Shown: positions 63,590-64,000 of the stretch, in pieces
Layout of the letters: each line of letters begins with the position of its first letter
Numbering within the stretch: position 1 is the stretch's first letter
Source of the DNA: Planobispora rosea
GTDB lineage: Bacteria; Actinomycetota; Actinomycetes; Streptosporangiales; Streptosporangiaceae
Assembly (NCBI RefSeq): GCF_014648175.1
Contig: NZ_BMQP01000012.1
Span: 1-64,000 of the forward strand
Length of the DNA: 64,000 nt
Direction: 5' to 3'
Translations under genes and position numbers: made by a program
The notes under the pieces: model-generated
Seen by the model: the letters and a program-made list of their open reading frames with translations, nothing else
Told to the model about the DNA's origin: nothing
Database searches by the model: none

Positions 63590-64000
63590 TCAGGCCAGGA
63601 CCGTCGCCCGGTAGGCCTCGTTGCCGTGGACGAGTCCGGTGTGGGTCCCCTCCTCGACCGGGGATCCGCCGTCGAGGAACATCACCCGGTCGGTCACCGC
63701 CAGCAGGGCCGGGCTGGTGGTCACCATGATCGTCGTCTTTCCGTCCCGGACCTCGCGGATCCCGGCCGCGATCCGGGCCTCGGTGGCCGCGTCGACCGCG
63801 GTGGTCGGGTCGTGCAGGACCAGGACCGGTGCGCCGGTGGCCAGGGCGCGGGCGAGGGCCACCCGCTGGCGCTGCCCGCCCGAGAGTGAGCGCCCCCGCT
63901 CGGTGAGGACGGTGGCGGTGCCGTACGGCAGGGCCTCGGCGACCTCGTCCGCGGCGGCGGCCGCCAGCGCCGGACCGGCCGCCCCGGGGGCCGCGGCGGC
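63590..64000 (-). CDS. ABC exporter partner half-transporter, C-terminal part
   Basis: The gene enters from the right edge; the last 136 residues are seen. The signature is canonical (SLSGGQRQRVALARAL), but Walker B reads VLVLHDPTTAVDA, with His in place of the Asp that coordinates magnesium and Asp at the catalytic Glu position. The switch region reads VTTSPALL instead of containing the usual His. It ends 31 bp before the next gene on the same strand, so the two halves form a heterodimer. Confidence 0.88.
   Translation of the reverse strand, partial: AAAAPGAAGPALAAAAADEVAEALPYGTATVLTERGRSLSGGQRQRVALARALATGAPVLVLHDPTTAVDAATEARIAAGIREVRDGKTTIMVTTSPALLAVTDRVMFLDGGSPVEEGTHTGLVHGNEAYRATVLA

Overview
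The window is very GC-rich DNA. GTG and TTG starts are common, ATGA/GTGA stop-start overlaps are frequent, and the genes include IdeR-type iron boxes, a SARP/AfsR regulator, a CebR-type LacI operator and an MbtH protein. This points to a filamentous actinomycete, most likely of the Streptosporangiales or a relative (inference from gene content only). No tRNA, rRNA, CRISPR array or insertion sequence was seen.

Layout: (1) 1-5314: end of a GGDEF protein, a DHFR-like reductase, an FMN reductase and a large AfsR-type regulator. (2) 5368-12942: an amino-sugar island with a BadF-type GlcNAc kinase, a divergent RpiR regulator, a SIS protein, a secreted CBM3-GH16 glucanase, and a sugar ABC importer without its own ATPase. 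(3) 13131-21191: an MMPL transporter, endonuclease Q, an ABC exporter operon with a membrane HExxH protein, and a divergent two-component system. (4) 21269-30836: a LacI/CebR-like regulator, a perfect CebR-type operator, an Opp/Dpp-like importer with two ATPases, and a GH2 beta-mannosidase; together this looks like a beta-mannoside or cello-oligosaccharide uptake operon. (5) 30967-36181: a duplicated-domain secreted protein, a second two-component system, and a multicopper oxidase operon. (6) 36189-60279: a hydroxamate siderophore locus with an M20 peptidase, formyltransferase, ornithine N5-monooxygenase, two FecCD permeases, a binding lipoprotein, a 5504-residue four-module NRPS and MbtH, with three iron boxes in its two divergent promoter regions. 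(7) 60323-64000: an NmrA/HxlR pair and a heterodimeric ABC exporter that runs off the end.

How region 6 should work (inference): iron starvation releases IdeR/DmdR. Ornithine is N5-hydroxylated and partly N5-formylated. The NRPS (C-A-T-E / C-A-T / C-A-T / C-A-T / C) assembles a tetrapeptide; its third adenylation domain reads out the hydroxyornithine code exactly. The lipoprotein and FecCD permeases re-import the ferric complex, and the downstream ABC pair may export it. Three things are unusual. Two condensation domains (C3 and C5) lack the catalytic histidine of HHxxxDG. Module 2 looks like a module that has lost its epimerase. There is no thioesterase, while an M20 peptidase is co-transcribed with the formyltransferase. 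A second theme across the window is in-frame tandem minisatellites inside many coding regions.
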